Positions 48,198 through 57,193 of a stretch of 61,051 nt of DNA are shown here, piece after piece (within the stretch, counting starts at the first letter, position 1; the number at the start of each line of letters is the position of its first letter). The notes under the pieces are model-generated. The model was not told the DNA's origin and did not search any database. It was given only the letters and a program-made list of their open reading frames with translations. Origin of the DNA: Anaerobium acetethylicum. GTDB taxonomy: Bacteria; Bacillota; Clostridia; Lachnospirales; Lachnospiraceae. The stretch spans positions 1 through 61,051 of the forward strand of contig NZ_FMKA01000020.1 of assembly GCF_900096945.1 (NCBI RefSeq). Direction: 5' to 3'. A program made the translations under genes and the position numbers.

Positions 48198-48904
48198 GTT
48201 GTTTTCCTCTTGGTATAGTCAAGCAGCTGCTGTACAAAGGCCTTTTTTCTAGGCTGGCTGATTCGCAGTTCTTTTCCGTCTACGGTGACAGTATAGCCCT
48301 GTATGCTTTCCACATATTGCAGATTGACGAGATAACAGTTGTTGCATCTGCAAAAGTTATAAGACTGAAGCTTTGCTTCCGCGGAAGATAAAGTACCGTA
48401 TTGTCTGTAGTCGGCATCGGCAGTGTGATAGATGACATGGTGCCCCTCTGTCTCCAGAAAACGGATATCACTCGGTGAAAGCTTGACCATGCCGTTGACA
48501 GTGGAAACAACGATCTCGTCAGGGGAGTCTTTGGGAATTCGCTGCATGGCACGTGACATTTTCAGTGCGAAATCATAATAACCGATCGGTTTGACAATAT
48601 AGTCAAGTGCCTCTACTTCATAACCGCTGATTGCATACTGGGTGAGACTTGTCATGAAGATAAGGAGGACCGTCTTGTCTAGTTTTCTCAGGCGGTGTGC
48701 AGCGTCCATGCCATTCATATAGGGCATCCGGATATCCATAAAAATGATGTCATAATCTGCGGAATAGTTTTCCAGCAGAGAAACTGCATTTGTAAATTTC
48801 TGTATCTTGAATTGAATCTTCTTTTCTTCTGCATATCTGTTAAGATATTCTTCCAGGAGACGCGCCTGGCTTTCTTCATCTTCCACAATAGCGATTTTTA
48901 TCAT
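48185..48904 (-). CDS. LytTR-family response regulator (AgrA-like)
   Basis: ATG 48904 is used; a GTG at 48913, three bases after AAAGGGGAAA, is an alternative adding three residues. The receiver domain has acidic VEDEE, phospho-Asp57 in IIFMDIRMPYM, Thr in FMTSLTQYA and Lys in YIVKPIGYY. The LytTR DNA-binding domain (about 135-239) has DIRFLETEGHHVIYHT, a YNFCRCNNCYLVNL segment and ISQPRKKAF. It probably regulates the divergent lipoprotein-GH3 operon 240 bp away, whose promoter region has a TATACT -10 at 49017-49022. Confidence 0.9.
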   Translation of the reverse strand: MIKIAIVEDEESQARLLEEYLNRYAEEKKIQFKIQKFTNAVSLLENYSADYDIIFMDIRMPYMNGMDAAHRLRKLDKTVLLIFMTSLTQYAISGYEVEALDYIVKPIGYYDFALKMSRAMQRIPKDSPDEIVVSTVNGMVKLSPSDIRFLETEGHHVIYHTADADYRQYGTLSSAEAKLQSYNFCRCNNCYLVNLQYVESIQGYTVTVDGKELRISQPRKKAFVQQLLDYTKRKTTCLN

Positions 48905-49145
48905 GTTTTTCACTTTCCCCTTTAATAGTTATCTAAAATGACTATATAAAAAAAAGAGCCTTCCGTCAATACATCCATGCCCAGACTAAGAAAAAACGTC
49001 ATAAATTAAAACTTAGTTATACTTTGTGAGGGATATTTTGAGGTTATGCCGTTCCTGTTGTAACGGGAATGAGATTTTTATAAGATAACGGCAACAGAGC
49101 ACAAAAGTGTTCTCAAAATAATTTCACAAAAGGAGAATATGTATT

Positions 49146-49790
49146 ATGAAAAAGAAAATGGTAAAAAAAGTATTGACCGCAGTTCTTGCGATGACGATGG
49201 TTTTCGGTCTGGCTGCATGTGGAAAGGCATCTGCTGGTGCTAAGACTGAAGGGGGAACGGATACTACGAAGGCGGTTGAGTCAGAGCTGACCGGATACTA
49301 CGCTTCCAATGCGAATGTTGCATTCATGAGTATGTATCCAGGGTATACTTATAAGCAGTCAACATTTGGCGTACAGACGATAGAGACATTCTCAGATGGC
49401 ACTTACTGTCTGACTAGTACGGACACCGTGTTTTCTGGCGCGCTGCTGTTCAATGACGATGGTACCCACGAGGAGATTCCAAGAGGTTCAATCAATATGA
49501 TATATGATGGCACTTATACTTCCGAAGAGGAAGAAGGAATTATGACTCTTACTCTTTCCACACCTACTGCAGTTATGGCTAACAGCTCTTTATCCGCCGG
49601 ATCAGAACCGATCGGTTATCTGAATACGGAAGCATGGACAGATGAAATGGGAGCAGCCGTGGGCGGAGATGCTGGAACGATGACTGCAAAAGATTATCTT
49701 GCAACAGTGGCATTCCCGGAAACAACGATCATCGTCGATGTAGTGAACACGTCATTTGATTATGCAGATCTGTCTGTAGCGGCAGAATAG
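49146..49790 (+). CDS. Lipoprotein of unknown function
   Basis: A 214-residue protein with site AAAGGAG. The signal peptide ends in lipobox GLAAC, giving lipid-anchored Cys25. The mature part repeats a small beta motif: ELTGYYASNANVAF, FSDGTYCLTSTDTVFSGA, MIYDGTYTSEEEEGIMTLTL. Such repeats suggest a lipocalin-like or calycin-type barrel, but I do not recognise the family. It is the first gene of the GH3 operon, so a role in binding or sensing a glycoside at the membrane is inferred. A small hairpin (49052-49069) lies in its leader. Confidence 0.75.
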   Translation: MKKKMVKKVLTAVLAMTMVFGLAACGKASAGAKTEGGTDTTKAVESELTGYYASNANVAFMSMYPGYTYKQSTFGVQTIETFSDGTYCLTSTDTVFSGALLFNDDGTHEEIPRGSINMIYDGTYTSEEEEGIMTLTLSTPTAVMANSSLSAGSEPIGYLNTEAWTDEMGAAVGGDAGTMTAKDYLATVAFPETTIIVDVVNTSFDYADLSVAAE

Positions 49791-49818
49791 GCTGGGATTC
49801 CTTAAGGAGGAAAAAAGG

Positions 49819-52785
49819 ATGAAAAACAAGACAAATGTGTGGCGAGGTTTGACAGCTTCAATAGCAGTTCTGCTATCCGTGAGCATCTTTACAAGTGCGT
49901 TGTTATTTAGCTGGAGCGGTCAGGTCAATGTCTTCCTGAATGTGACCCCGCCGACTATGAAAGCCGATGACAGCACCATGTATTATGAAAGTGACTATGG
50001 TCTTTCTGATGAAGGGCTGGCGGCCATGATAAAGGATTCGGATGCGCATGATGTGCAGACGATGGAAGAGGGAGCTGTTCTGCTGAAAAATGATAACGCG
50101 GCTTTGCCTCTTGCCTCTTCTGAACGGGGGGTTACACTGTTTGGCCGCGCTGTTGCAGATCCTGTTTACCAGGGAAACTCAGGCGGGCCCAGCAGGGATC
50201 CGGACAGACAGGTGAGTCTGTACAGCGCATTGGAATCAGCAGGGTTTAAGATAAACGATACGTTATTTGATGCCTATGCGAACAGTACGGTCAAAAGAGC
50301 GAAAGCCGAGCCGGACTGGTTCATCGGAGAAGTGGACAAGGACTTTTACACGGACGAATTGAAAGCGTCCTATGAAAATGATTTTAATGATATTGCCATT
50401 GTCATGCTTTCGAGGGATGGCGGTGAAGGCAAGGATCTTGCAACTACTGACAGAGATGGAATATCGTTTCTGGCTCTGCATGATACAGAAAAAGACCTCT
50501 TGAAAATGATCAAAGAAAGCGACAGGTTTACCAAGACGATTGTTCTGATCAACAGTGCTTATGCGATGGAACTTGGCTGGCTTGCTGAAGAGGAATATGG
50601 CGTGGATGCCGCACTCTGGATTGGAGATCCAGCCCTGAAGGGGTTTGAAGGTGTTGCAAATGTCCTGACAGGTGAGGCGGATCCTTCCGGACGATTTGTG
50701 GATACCTATGCGGCAAATTCCCTGTCTGCGCCTGCGGTTAGGAACGCCGGATCATTTACTTATGCAAACAAACCGGAGAACTATATTGTCGAAGCAGAAG
50801 GTATCTATGTCGGCTATAAATACTATGAGACCAGATACCAGGACAGTATCTTTGGCATCAACAATGCAGATGGTACAGCCGGTGTCTATGCCGGTGAAGG
50901 GACTGGCTGGAATTATGCAGATGAAATGGTCTACCCTTTTGGCTATGGCATGTCCTATGCGGATTTTTCCCAGGAATTGAAAGAAGTTACATGGGATAGA
51001 ACGGAACATACCGTTACTGCTGTCGTGAATGTTACCAATGAGGGATATCCTGAGAATACGAACTATGAGGGAAAATCCAAATCGGTTGTGGAGCTCTATG
51101 CACAGCTTCCATACGAAACAGGTCAGGCTGAAAAGGCTGCGGTCCAGCTGGCCGGCTTTGAAAAAACGGATGCTCTTGCTGCAGGGGAGTCTCAGGAAGT
51201 AACAATAACGGTGGATGATTATCTGTTCGCAACCTATGATGCCAATGCGGAAAATGGTGCCGACACAACAAAAAAGGGCTGTTATGTCTTTGATGCAGGT
51301 GATTATTTCTTTGCAATCGGCGATGACAGCCATGATGCGCTCAACAACATACTGGCTGCCAGAGAAGGCGGAAACGTAAGCGGCAGGCTTGTCAATGCAG
51401 ATGGAACGGTAGTGGAAGGGGATGCTGGCAAGACAGTTGGCATAACTCTGGATACTACCGATAACACGACCTATGCGAAATCCCAGTATACGAATGAGAT
51501 CGTATGCAACCAGTTTGAGGATATTGACCTTAATCACTTTACACCAGATACCGTGACTTATCTGACCAGGGATGACTGGAACACCTATCCTGTTTCCTAT
51601 ACAGATATCACGGCTACGGATGAGATGATGGCACAGCTTGAAGGGACAGAATACGTACAGCCTACTGATGCCCCTGCTTATACAAGTTTTAAGCAGGGTG
51701 AAGACGTGACCTTAAAACTTATTGATATGAAAGATGTACCTTTTGATGACGACGAAAAATGGAGCCAGTTCCTTGACCAGCTGACAGTGGGAGAATTGTG
51801 TTCTACGATTGGTGAAAATTTTGGACAGCCTGCAGTCAGCTCGATTGATAAGCCGGTTAATACGAATACGGATGGTCCTGGAGGATCCCAGTCAGCTTAC
51901 CGATATGGAAATAAGGCTCCTGCTACCTTACATATCAGTGAGATTGTTGCCGCATCGGCCTGGAATCAGGATTTAATTGCCGAACGCGGAAGCTTCATAG
52001 CGGAAGACTGTCTGTTCAGCGGAACGAACCAGCTCTGGTCTCCAGGTGCCAACCTGCACAGGACACCTTTCAGCGGCAGAAACTTTGAATATTATTCTGA
52101 GGACAGTATTTTGTCCTATATCATGAGCGCTGCCCAGACAAAGGCAATGCAGGATAAAGGCTTGAACGCATCGATCAAACATTTCTGTGCAAATGATCAG
52201 GAAACAAACAGAGACGGTCTTTCTATTTTTATGACAGAACAGAATTATCGCCAGGGTGCCCTTAAGGGATTTGAAGGGGCGTTCACAGAAGGTGGAGCAC
52301 TTGCTACCATGCTTTCCTGCAGCCGAATCGGAAACAGGTTAATGTATGAGGACGAAGCAACATTGACGCAGGTTCTGAGAAACGAATGGGGATTCCAGGG
52401 AGTGACGATCACAGATTCTGTGAAAGGAGCTTCCGAGGTACCTACGATTGAATCCCTGATAGCCGGATCTGATACGTTCAATGCGGATAAGGGACGGGCA
52501 AGTGAGGTGCAGAAATATCTTGTTGCACATAAGGATGGGTATGTCTTAGAAAATCTGAGAGATGCTAACAGGCGCTTCTATTATGCCATGGCCAATTCCA
52601 GTCTGATTAACGGACTTTCGGCTGAAACAGAAGTGAGCGGCTTCACCCCATGGTGGCAGTATGCGTTAATTGGAATTAACGGCATCCTGGGTGTTGGTTT
52701 GATTGCGACCGCTGCATTATTTGTCAGAGGTGGTTATAGGAAACGAAAAAAGGGGGCGGGATTAGATGGAATTTTTGAAAAATAG
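49819..52785 (+). CDS. GH3 glycosidase, domain-permuted, membrane-anchored at both ends
   Basis: A 988-residue protein with site AAGGAGG. Helix 1 (about 8-32) is an uncleaved anchor. The GH3 C-terminal domain comes first (EEGAVLLKNDNAALPL, about 77-92), then a fibronectin-like domain (PFGYGMSYADF, KSVVELYAQLPY), and only then the (beta/alpha)8 domain (about 650-940) with DGPGG, IKHFCANDQETNRDG and nucleophile Asp866 in ITDSVKG. This is the swapped order known from ruminal and gut clostridial beta-glucosidases. A second helix (about 953-975) lies at the C-terminus. It likely hydrolyses beta-glucosides or beta-xylosides at the cell surface. Confidence 0.92.
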   Translation: MKNKTNVWRGLTASIAVLLSVSIFTSALLFSWSGQVNVFLNVTPPTMKADDSTMYYESDYGLSDEGLAAMIKDSDAHDVQTMEEGAVLLKNDNAALPLASSERGVTLFGRAVADPVYQGNSGGPSRDPDRQVSLYSALESAGFKINDTLFDAYANSTVKRAKAEPDWFIGEVDKDFYTDELKASYENDFNDIAIVMLSRDGGEGKDLATTDRDGISFLALHDTEKDLLKMIKESDRFTKTIVLINSAYAMELGWLAEEEYGVDAALWIGDPALKGFEGVANVLTGEADPSGRFVDTYAANSLSAPAVRNAGSFTYANKPENYIVEAEGIYVGYKYYETRYQDSIFGINNADGTAGVYAGEGTGWNYADEMVYPFGYGMSYADFSQELKEVTWDRTEHTVTAVVNVTNEGYPENTNYEGKSKSVVELYAQLPYETGQAEKAAVQLAGFEKTDALAAGESQEVTITVDDYLFATYDANAENGADTTKKGCYVFDAGDYFFAIGDDSHDALNNILAAREGGNVSGRLVNADGTVVEGDAGKTVGITLDTTDNTTYAKSQYTNEIVCNQFEDIDLNHFTPDTVTYLTRDDWNTYPVSYTDITATDEMMAQLEGTEYVQPTDAPAYTSFKQGEDVTLKLIDMKDVPFDDDEKWSQFLDQLTVGELCSTIGENFGQPAVSSIDKPVNTNTDGPGGSQSAYRYGNKAPATLHISEIVAASAWNQDLIAERGSFIAEDCLFSGTNQLWSPGANLHRTPFSGRNFEYYSEDSILSYIMSAAQTKAMQDKGLNASIKHFCANDQETNRDGLSIFMTEQNYRQGALKGFEGAFTEGGALATMLSCSRIGNRLMYEDEATLTQVLRNEWGFQGVTITDSVKGASEVPTIESLIAGSDTFNADKGRASEVQKYLVAHKDGYVLENLRDANRRFYYAMANSSLINGLSAETEVSGFTPWWQYALIGINGILGVGLIATAALFVRGGYRKRKKGAGLDGIFEK

Positions 52786-53176
52786 AACGATAGGTTTCTG
52801 GATTGGTTTTGCGGCATCTTGTCTGATGCTGATTGCGGATATCATATTTTACATCACAGATAGTGCAGACAGAACATTTTCATTCGTTACATTTATGTTT
52901 ATTATGGCTGGTGTAGCATGTGAACTGCTTGTCATTGTCAAAGATTTCAGGTTTGCACCGGTTTTGCCGCCTGTATGTTTTGGTGTGGCGCTTTCCATGC
53001 ATCTTTATCTGGGGCTGCCTACGCTTTCAGATGTTGCAAATGGCGTCAATTTTGTCGGAGGAAATCCTACAGCGGTTGTTGTATTCGGCGCATGTTTCTT
53101 TGTCGGAACCATTGCCGCGATAGTTTCCAGCTTTATGGAACAGTCGAAAGTGGCCGTATCCGATTTTGGGCAATAG
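52766..53176 (+). CDS. Small four-helix membrane protein
   Basis: A 136-residue protein whose ATG lies inside the end of the GH3 gene, a 20-bp overlap that implies coupled translation; GGGGG/ATTAG lies upstream. Four hydrophobic segments are visible (about 9-30, 38-58, 63-84, 100-124). There are no conserved charged residues in them. Close linkage to the membrane-anchored GH3 suggests it helps that enzyme or forms part of a surface complex. I do not recognise the family. Confidence 0.7.
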   Translation: MEFLKNRTIGFWIGFAASCLMLIADIIFYITDSADRTFSFVTFMFIMAGVACELLVIVKDFRFAPVLPPVCFGVALSMHLYLGLPTLSDVANGVNFVGGNPTAVVVFGACFFVGTIAAIVSSFMEQSKVAVSDFGQ

Positions 53177-53214
53177 TCGAAAGAGGCTGAATAGATATAT
53201 TGGAGAAAAAATAG

Positions 53215-55629
53215 ATGGAGAAAATAAGTTTATGCAATGATTGGAGTTTTACAAAAAACTTTTCTGAAGAATTTTTAGAACATCCGGAAACCGGGATTCA
53301 GGTCCGGCTGCCACATACCTGTAAAGAGGTTCCAGTACATTACGCAGACGAAAAAGACTACCAGATGATCTGCGGTTACGGCAGAGTGCTAAAAATCCCA
53401 GAAGAATTGAGAACGAAGAGATTATTTCTTCAGTTTGACGGCGCAGCCCATGAAGCGACAATATTTATAAACGGAAAGGAGCAGTATACCCATAAAGGCG
53501 GGTATACTGCCTTCCATTTAGAGATTACGGAGCTGGTGAGAACAATTGAAGAAAACAAAATCGTTGTCCGCCTCAATACCAGGGAAGATGCAAATGTCCC
53601 TCCTTTCGGCCATGTGATTGATTACATGACCTACGGCGGATTATACCGTGAAGTGTGGCTGCTGGCTGCAGAGCAAAGCTATGTGGAGGATGTTTTTGTC
53701 CGGACGCCGGACATGAGCCAGGCGATCGTAGACCTGAAAATAAACAGACCGGAAAAAGCGCAGGAAGTACAGTTTTTTATTCTGGACCAGGATAAAAAAA
53801 CGATTAAAGAAGAAAGTATTGTGGTTTTCGTGGAAAACATCAGAAATCACAAAATGAAAGAGTATAACATTCAAGATTACAGAATTTCCGTGTCCGGTAT
53901 CCGGGAATGGAGTCCGGAACATCCATATCTGTATGAACTGGTAACCGTCCTGAAAGATAAAGCCGGAAACATACTGGATAAAAACAGCGTGCACTTCGGG
54001 TTCCGCCAGGCAGAGTTTAAAGCAGACGGATTTTACCTGAACGGCGGAAAATACAAAATCCGGGGACTGAACAGGCATCAGAGCTATCCTTATGTGGGTT
54101 ATGCCATGCCAAAATCCATGCAGGAAGAGGACGCCAGGATATTAAAGGAAGAGTTGCATGTCAATGCCGTGCGTACTTCCCATTATCCCCAGTCCCAGTA
54201 TTTTCTGGACCATTGCGACAGGCTTGGACTGCTGGTGTTCACGGAGACGCCGGGATGGCAGCACATTAAGGATGACGATGAGTGGAAACAGACAGTCTGT
54301 GAAAATGTAGAAGAAATGGTTCTTCAGTACAGGAATCATCCGTCCATCATTCTCTGGGGCGTGCGTGTCAATGAGTCACAGGATGATGACCTGCTGTATC
54401 AGAAAACCAATGAGATTGCACACAGTCTGGACCAAAGCAGGCAGACAAGCGGTGTGCGTTTTCTGTGGAGAAGCAGCCTGCTGGAGGACGTCTATGCCTT
54501 CAATGACTTTTCCCATACGGGAAAGAACGGAGGATTGCTTCCGAGATGGCTGATTGCTCCGGACAAGAAAAAGGCATATCTGATTTCCGAGTTCAACGGG
54601 CACATGTATCCGACAAAATCCATGGACGACCCTATGCACAGGCTTTCCCATGCAATGCGCTATGCAAACGTTTTGAACGAAGTGTATAAAAAAGAAGATA
54701 TCTCAGGATCCTTTGGCTGGTGTATGTTTGACTATCAGACACATGGGGATTTCGGCTCCGGAGACAGAATCTGTTATCACGGCGTCATGGATATGTTTCG
54801 TAATCCAAAGCTGGCGGCCAGCGTCTATGCAAGCTTTTCGGAAGGAACTCCGGTACTGGAAGTCGGATCCGATATGCACATTGGAGATTATCCGGGCGGA
54901 GCAGTTGGAGACAACTATATTTTTACCAATGCAGATCAGGTGCGCCTGTATAAGAATGAAAAAATGATCCGGGAATTCCAGCCGGTCAATAAAAAATACC
55001 GCTATCTGCCCCATCCGCCGATTGCATTTTATGATACTGTGGGAAACGCCATTGAGGAAGGGGAAGGATATTCCCATAAAAAGGCGGAAGCAGTAAAAGA
55101 CTGTCTTCTGGCGGTGCAGCGGTTCGGAACCGGACTTCCGGTCAAGTATATTGGAAAAGCGCTCTGGGTTATGATCAGACATCTGGTTTCGCCGATGGCA
55201 TTTTACCGTCTGTTCTTCCGGTATATAGAAAACTGGGGAGCTTCCGCACCGGTATACCGTTTTGAAGCAGTAAAAGGCGGAAAGGTTGTTGCCCAGGTGG
55301 TGAAGTCTTCCAATGCAGATCTCTGCCTGGAGGCAAAGGTAAACAGCACAAAATTAAAGGAAGCGGAAACGTATGATGTGGCAGCTGTGCGCATACGGGT
55401 TACGGACCAGAACGGAAACAATGCATCTTATGCTCAGATGCCGGTATTTCTGAAGGCAGAGGGAACCATAGAACTGGTTGGGCCGGACTGTATCTGTGCG
55501 GAAGGCGGAATGTGCGGGACCTATATCAGAACCACCGGACAAGCGGGGGAAGGAATACTGACAATCCGCACAGAGCAGACAAAAGAGGTGCAGTTGAACT
55601 TTATTGTGACAGGCAAAAAGGGGAATTGA
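53215..55629 (+). CDS. GH2 glycosidase (beta-galactosidase/beta-glucuronidase-like)
   Basis: An 804-residue cytoplasmic-type protein without signal peptide. It has sugar-binding and immunoglobulin-like domains first, then a barrel with IRGLNRHQSYPYVG, AVRTSHYPQSQYFLDHCDRL, acid/base Glu387 in WGVRVNES and nucleophile Glu459 in YLISEFNGHM. The Asn-Glu pair and the SEFNG nucleophile are clear GH2 features; the exact sugar is not. It is in the same direction as the GH3 and small membrane protein, 38 bp after the latter, so the operon likely handles a mixed beta-linked glycan. Confidence 0.9.
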   Translation: MEKISLCNDWSFTKNFSEEFLEHPETGIQVRLPHTCKEVPVHYADEKDYQMICGYGRVLKIPEELRTKRLFLQFDGAAHEATIFINGKEQYTHKGGYTAFHLEITELVRTIEENKIVVRLNTREDANVPPFGHVIDYMTYGGLYREVWLLAAEQSYVEDVFVRTPDMSQAIVDLKINRPEKAQEVQFFILDQDKKTIKEESIVVFVENIRNHKMKEYNIQDYRISVSGIREWSPEHPYLYELVTVLKDKAGNILDKNSVHFGFRQAEFKADGFYLNGGKYKIRGLNRHQSYPYVGYAMPKSMQEEDARILKEELHVNAVRTSHYPQSQYFLDHCDRLGLLVFTETPGWQHIKDDDEWKQTVCENVEEMVLQYRNHPSIILWGVRVNESQDDDLLYQKTNEIAHSLDQSRQTSGVRFLWRSSLLEDVYAFNDFSHTGKNGGLLPRWLIAPDKKKAYLISEFNGHMYPTKSMDDPMHRLSHAMRYANVLNEVYKKEDISGSFGWCMFDYQTHGDFGSGDRICYHGVMDMFRNPKLAASVYASFSEGTPVLEVGSDMHIGDYPGGAVGDNYIFTNADQVRLYKNEKMIREFQPVNKKYRYLPHPPIAFYDTVGNAIEEGEGYSHKKAEAVKDCLLAVQRFGTGLPVKYIGKALWVMIRHLVSPMAFYRLFFRYIENWGASAPVYRFEAVKGGKVVAQVVKSSNADLCLEAKVNSTKLKEAETYDVAAVRIRVTDQNGNNASYAQMPVFLKAEGTIELVGPDCICAEGGMCGTYIRTTGQAGEGILTIRTEQTKEVQLNFIVTGKKGN

Positions 55630-55630
55630 T

Positions 55631-56284
55631 ATGGAGACAGAAATTAAAACAGGAAACAGTATTGAATTCAAAGCAGGCGCTAATACAGGAAAAAAGATAG
55701 AACTCAGGACAAGAGCAAGGACAATATGGGGAAACTTTGAAGAAAAGCATTCTGATATCGCACAGTTCCTTGTGTTTTTCATGCTGAGCAATGGCATCAC
55801 GGTATTTCAGATGATACTGATGCCGATACTGAAGACGGTGTTTAACGGCACCGGATTCATACAGACGGATTTTCAGATCTTTCCGGTTGGCCACAACCTT
55901 GATGGTTCAGCTTACTATATTTTCAACTATCCGGCAGGGACAATTGCATCCGGAGGCGGAGGCGGGCTGGCATATTTCATGGCAGTTCAGCTGACGCTGG
56001 GGATTGCCCAGGTAATCAATTTCTTTGCCCAGAGAAGGATTACCTTTCGGTCCAAAGGAAATGTATGGAAAGCAGCCGGATGGTATGTTGTGGCATACAT
56101 CCTGATTACCATCGGTGCAGCAGCACTTCAGGGCTTGTATAAGGCTCCAGTGTATGACTTCTTTATGAATCAGCTTGCATTGGGAAGTACGGGAGAAACC
56201 ATAGCGGATCTGATTACAATGATTATTAACTGTACCGTTTCTTTTTGGGTGTACTTTCCGATTTTGAAGATCATTTTTAGATGA
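55631..56284 (+). CDS. GtrA-like membrane protein
   Basis: A 217-residue protein starting one base after the GH2 stop. A polar N-terminus of about 40 residues precedes four membrane helices. The second half has AQVINFFAQRRITFRSKGN, the GtrA pattern of a helix end followed by an RxxxF loop, and a final NCTVSFWVYFPILKIIFR. GtrA-like proteins are thought to move lipid-linked sugars or to act in envelope glycan metabolism. Its place after GH3 and GH2 genes suggests a role in handling the same glycan. Confidence 0.75.
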   Translation: METEIKTGNSIEFKAGANTGKKIELRTRARTIWGNFEEKHSDIAQFLVFFMLSNGITVFQMILMPILKTVFNGTGFIQTDFQIFPVGHNLDGSAYYIFNYPAGTIASGGGGGLAYFMAVQLTLGIAQVINFFAQRRITFRSKGNVWKAAGWYVVAYILITIGAAALQGLYKAPVYDFFMNQLALGSTGETIADLITMIINCTVSFWVYFPILKIIFR

Positions 56285-56386
56285 CGAGGGTCATGTGGTT
56301 ATGGGATAATAGTAACTTTTCACTTTCATGGTTGGAGAGTCCAGCTATAAGAAAAAGGTTGATTGAGTGAGCCGAAGGAGATATAG

Positions 56387-56614
56387 ATGCAGAAGATACC
56401 AGTGTATTTGTCTGGGATGAAAGAAGTACAGCAGTTTGTTGATTTAATCAATAGATTTGAATATAATTGTGACTTATGTTGCGGGAGTTACTTTGTTGAT
56501 GCAAAATCGCTGTTAGGCGTAGTTACCCTACAAGGTTCTTCCAATGTAGAATTAATCATACATGCTGATAAACCGGATAAGTTAATGAAGAATATTGAGC
56601 AGTATTGCTGTTAG
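56387..56614 (+). CDS. HPr-like protein lacking the phospho-His (copy 3)
   Basis: A 75-residue protein with site GAAGGAG. It contains the HPr helix MKEVQQFVDLINRFEYNCDL and a clear Ser46-type motif VDAKSLLGVVTLQ, then VELIIHADKPDKL. His15 and the LHARPA motif are missing. It resembles copy 2 (DAKSILG) more than copy 1. It is far from any PTS gene and lies alone upstream of the xylulokinase region. Confidence 0.8.
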   Translation: MQKIPVYLSGMKEVQQFVDLINRFEYNCDLCCGSYFVDAKSLLGVVTLQGSSNVELIIHADKPDKLMKNIEQYCC

Positions 56615-56636
56615 AAGAAAGAATTGAAAACGAAGG

Positions 56637-56671
56637 AGCTCTTTTGGTGAAAACTGAAGGAGCTTTTTTTA
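56637..56671 (+). terminator. Weak hairpin and T-tract after HPr-like copy 3
   Basis: AGCTC and GAGCT can pair across an 18-nt loop and are followed by TTTTTTT. Two copies of GAAGGAGCT lie here. It is a modest terminator candidate. Confidence 0.45.
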
Positions 56672-56817
56672 TCGCAATAAAAAGCGTTAGGTATAGTTGG
56701 ACTTTTGCATCGAAAATAACCTGTAGAATATAAACAATCAGCTACTGGGTTCATTCGCTTTTAAATGTATGAACTAAAAAACAGTGTATTAGTTGTGTAA
56801 CGAAAAAAACAAACAAT

Positions 56818-57144
56818 GTGGCTACACTAATGGTTACACTCTGGCCAGATAATGTGCAAGCCCCCTTTCTATGTGGTTTCCAGAGCAGGCTGGTAATGGC
56901 CATCGGAAGCAACGAAAACTGTGTACGATTATCCGGAATTCGTGTAGAATTGTATATAATAGCTGTATATGTTATATCAGCAGTATGTGCGACGCTAGGT
57001 GGAATAATGGCGGCGTCCCGTACTGATCCTTGCCTTGATTGGAAATATTATGAACTTCTTGTCAGTTCCATCATATCCGCAGGATGTCATAAAAAGATTC
57101 ATCGTTATTATTTCAATTTTTACTCAGATTTTTACTTCAGATAA
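56818..57144 (+). pseudogene. Remnant of an RbsC-like ABC sugar permease
   Basis: The frame contains AIGSNENCVRLSGIRVELY followed by IIAVYVISAVCATLGGIMAA, which matches the middle of ribose-type permeases (AxGGNExAxxLSGI...ISGxxAAxAGIxxA). Everything before about 56870 and after about 57080 is missing or frame-shifted, and no ribosome site precedes it. It is a fragment of a lost importer that probably stood before the xylulokinase gene. Confidence 0.7.
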
Positions 57145-57193
57145 GAGAAAAGTTCAATAAAAAATCATAGAAACCGAATGATAGGAGAAGACT

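Noticed and set aside
56326-56345. Third copy of the left-end palindrome (GGAGAGTCCAGC)
   Set aside because: Only the right arm AGTCCA matches; the TGGACT arm is missing.
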